NCBI GenBank assembly: GCA_031287585.1
Contig: JAITST010000172.1
Span: forward strand, 1-5,582
Reading direction: 5' to 3'
Length of the DNA stretch: 5,582 nt
Source of the DNA: Planctomycetaceae bacterium
Lineage (GTDB): Bacteria > Planctomycetota > Planctomycetia > Pirellulales > Thermoguttaceae
Shown here: positions 5,154 through 5,582 of the stretch, piece after piece
Layout: the number at the start of each line of letters is the position of its first letter
How positions within the stretch are numbered: the stretch's first letter is position 1
Translations under genes and position numbers: made by a program
Notes under the pieces: model-generated
What the model saw: only the letters and a program-made list of their open reading frames with translations
Databases searched by the model: none
What the model was told of the DNA's origin: nothing

Positions 5154-5582
5154 CTATCTATAAATCTCCCGCTCTAACGATGGCGTATAGGTTTTCTTTT
5201 CTTCGTCTGTTTTGGCGTATTGCGATTCTGGAGTTGCGTCGTCTTTGTAGTCGAACCATTTTCTGTCGAACTCTATTGTTTCGTCCAGTTCGCCTGCTAA
5301 GTTTGTTGTCAACGCTATTACTGCGTCCGCCATCGCTACTGCCGGATAGCATCTTGGGTATAGTTTTTTCTTTTCGGGGTCATTTAGGTCGGCATCACTG
5401 TATGTTGGTGCCGGATTATTACGTATGCAGTATGCCCAGTGCTCAAGTTGTTCACAGTAACCGCGACTGATTTCTCCGAATGTCGCCTGCAAACCGATTG
5501 CCGCCGAGAGCGGGTCGCCGTCGGACGACACATCAATTCCAAGGTCTTCGCCCTTCTTCGCTATTTTGATTTTGTCTTCAAT
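5154..5582 (-). CDS. C-terminus of a Gfo/Idh/MocA family oxidoreductase (partial)
   Basis: The frame is open from the right edge for 142 codons and ends at TAG (5156-5154). The GTG at 5531 is internal, not a start, because the reading frame and the family match continue upstream of it. The block LYPRCYPAVAMADAVIALTTN (starting at visible residue 74) followed by IEFDRKWFDYKDDATPE (103-119) is the characteristic tail of planctomycete Gfo/Idh/MocA-type proteins. These are NAD(P)-dependent sugar or inositol dehydrogenases with an N-terminal Rossmann fold (outside the window) and this C-terminal alpha/beta substrate domain. Visible residues 31-55 contain helical segments with Cys43 and Cys52. The substrate cannot be told. 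Any signal peptide would lie outside the window. The gene is convergent with the membrane protein gene. Confidence 0.8.
   Translation of the reverse strand: MEDKIKIAKKGEDLGIDVSSDGDPLSAAIGLQATFGEISRGYCEQLEHWAYCIRNNPAPTYSDADLNDPEKKKLYPRCYPAVAMADAVIALTTNLAGELDETIEFDRKWFDYKDDATPESQYAKTDEEKKTYTPSLEREIYR

Noticed and set aside
5114..5470. 118-codon plus-strand ORF at the right end
   Set aside because: It is antisense to the Gfo/Idh/MocA C-terminus, has Leu/Arg-rich low-complexity composition typical of a shadow frame, and no ribosome binding site.
5154..5531. Complete 125-residue protein starting at GTG 5531
   Set aside because: The frame stays open to the window edge and the sequence matches the C-terminal part of a much larger family, so the GTG is internal.

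Overview
The window looks like chromosomal DNA from a planctomycete (Planctomycetota), probably a lineage of moderate GC. Three things suggest this. There is a twin-arginine secreted protein start of the kind common in that phylum, and a Gfo/Idh/MocA oxidoreductase C-terminus with the usual LYPRCYPAVAMADA block. There is also a membrane-anchored protein whose tail resembles the pseudopilin-like (DUF1559-type) proteins abundant there. This assignment is inference from protein style, since no marker gene is present. I see no mobile element, CRISPR array, tRNA or rRNA.

Layout. Positions 1-125 (minus) hold the first 41 codons of a Tat-exported protein that runs off the left edge. A 208-bp gap follows, with a strong inverted repeat at 180-237. 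Positions 334-1380 (minus) encode a diadenylate cyclase of the DacZ-like type (c-di-AMP synthesis), possibly with an N-terminal membrane segment. A divergent intergenic region (1381-1573) holds candidate promoters for both directions and a terminator-like hairpin in the leader of the next gene. Positions 1574-3067 (plus) encode a lipoprotein with a His-rich repeat, a charged helical linker and an SMP-30/gluconolactonase-like beta-propeller. A 138-bp gap with a 14-bp stem-loop leads to 3206-4828 (plus), a single-pass membrane protein of unknown function with a pseudopilin-like C-terminal domain. A 325-bp gap between convergent genes (4829-5153) contains two perfect inverted repeats and a possible promoter with a 30-codon ORF. 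Positions 5154-5582 (minus) are the C-terminal 142 codons of a Gfo/Idh/MocA oxidoreductase that enters from the right edge.

The genes do not form an obvious single pathway. They alternate in strand, have gaps over 100 bp and appear to be separate transcription units, except that the two central plus-strand genes could be co-transcribed. The cell-envelope theme (Tat protein, lipoprotein, membrane protein, perhaps a membrane-tethered cyclase) is noticeable but not proof of a system. The points most worth a second look are the cyclase's RHW motif and possible membrane anchor, the His-rich lipoprotein propeller, the prepilin-leader-less pseudopilin-like tail, and the conserved-looking RNA hairpins. 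I found no convincing undescribed multi-gene system.
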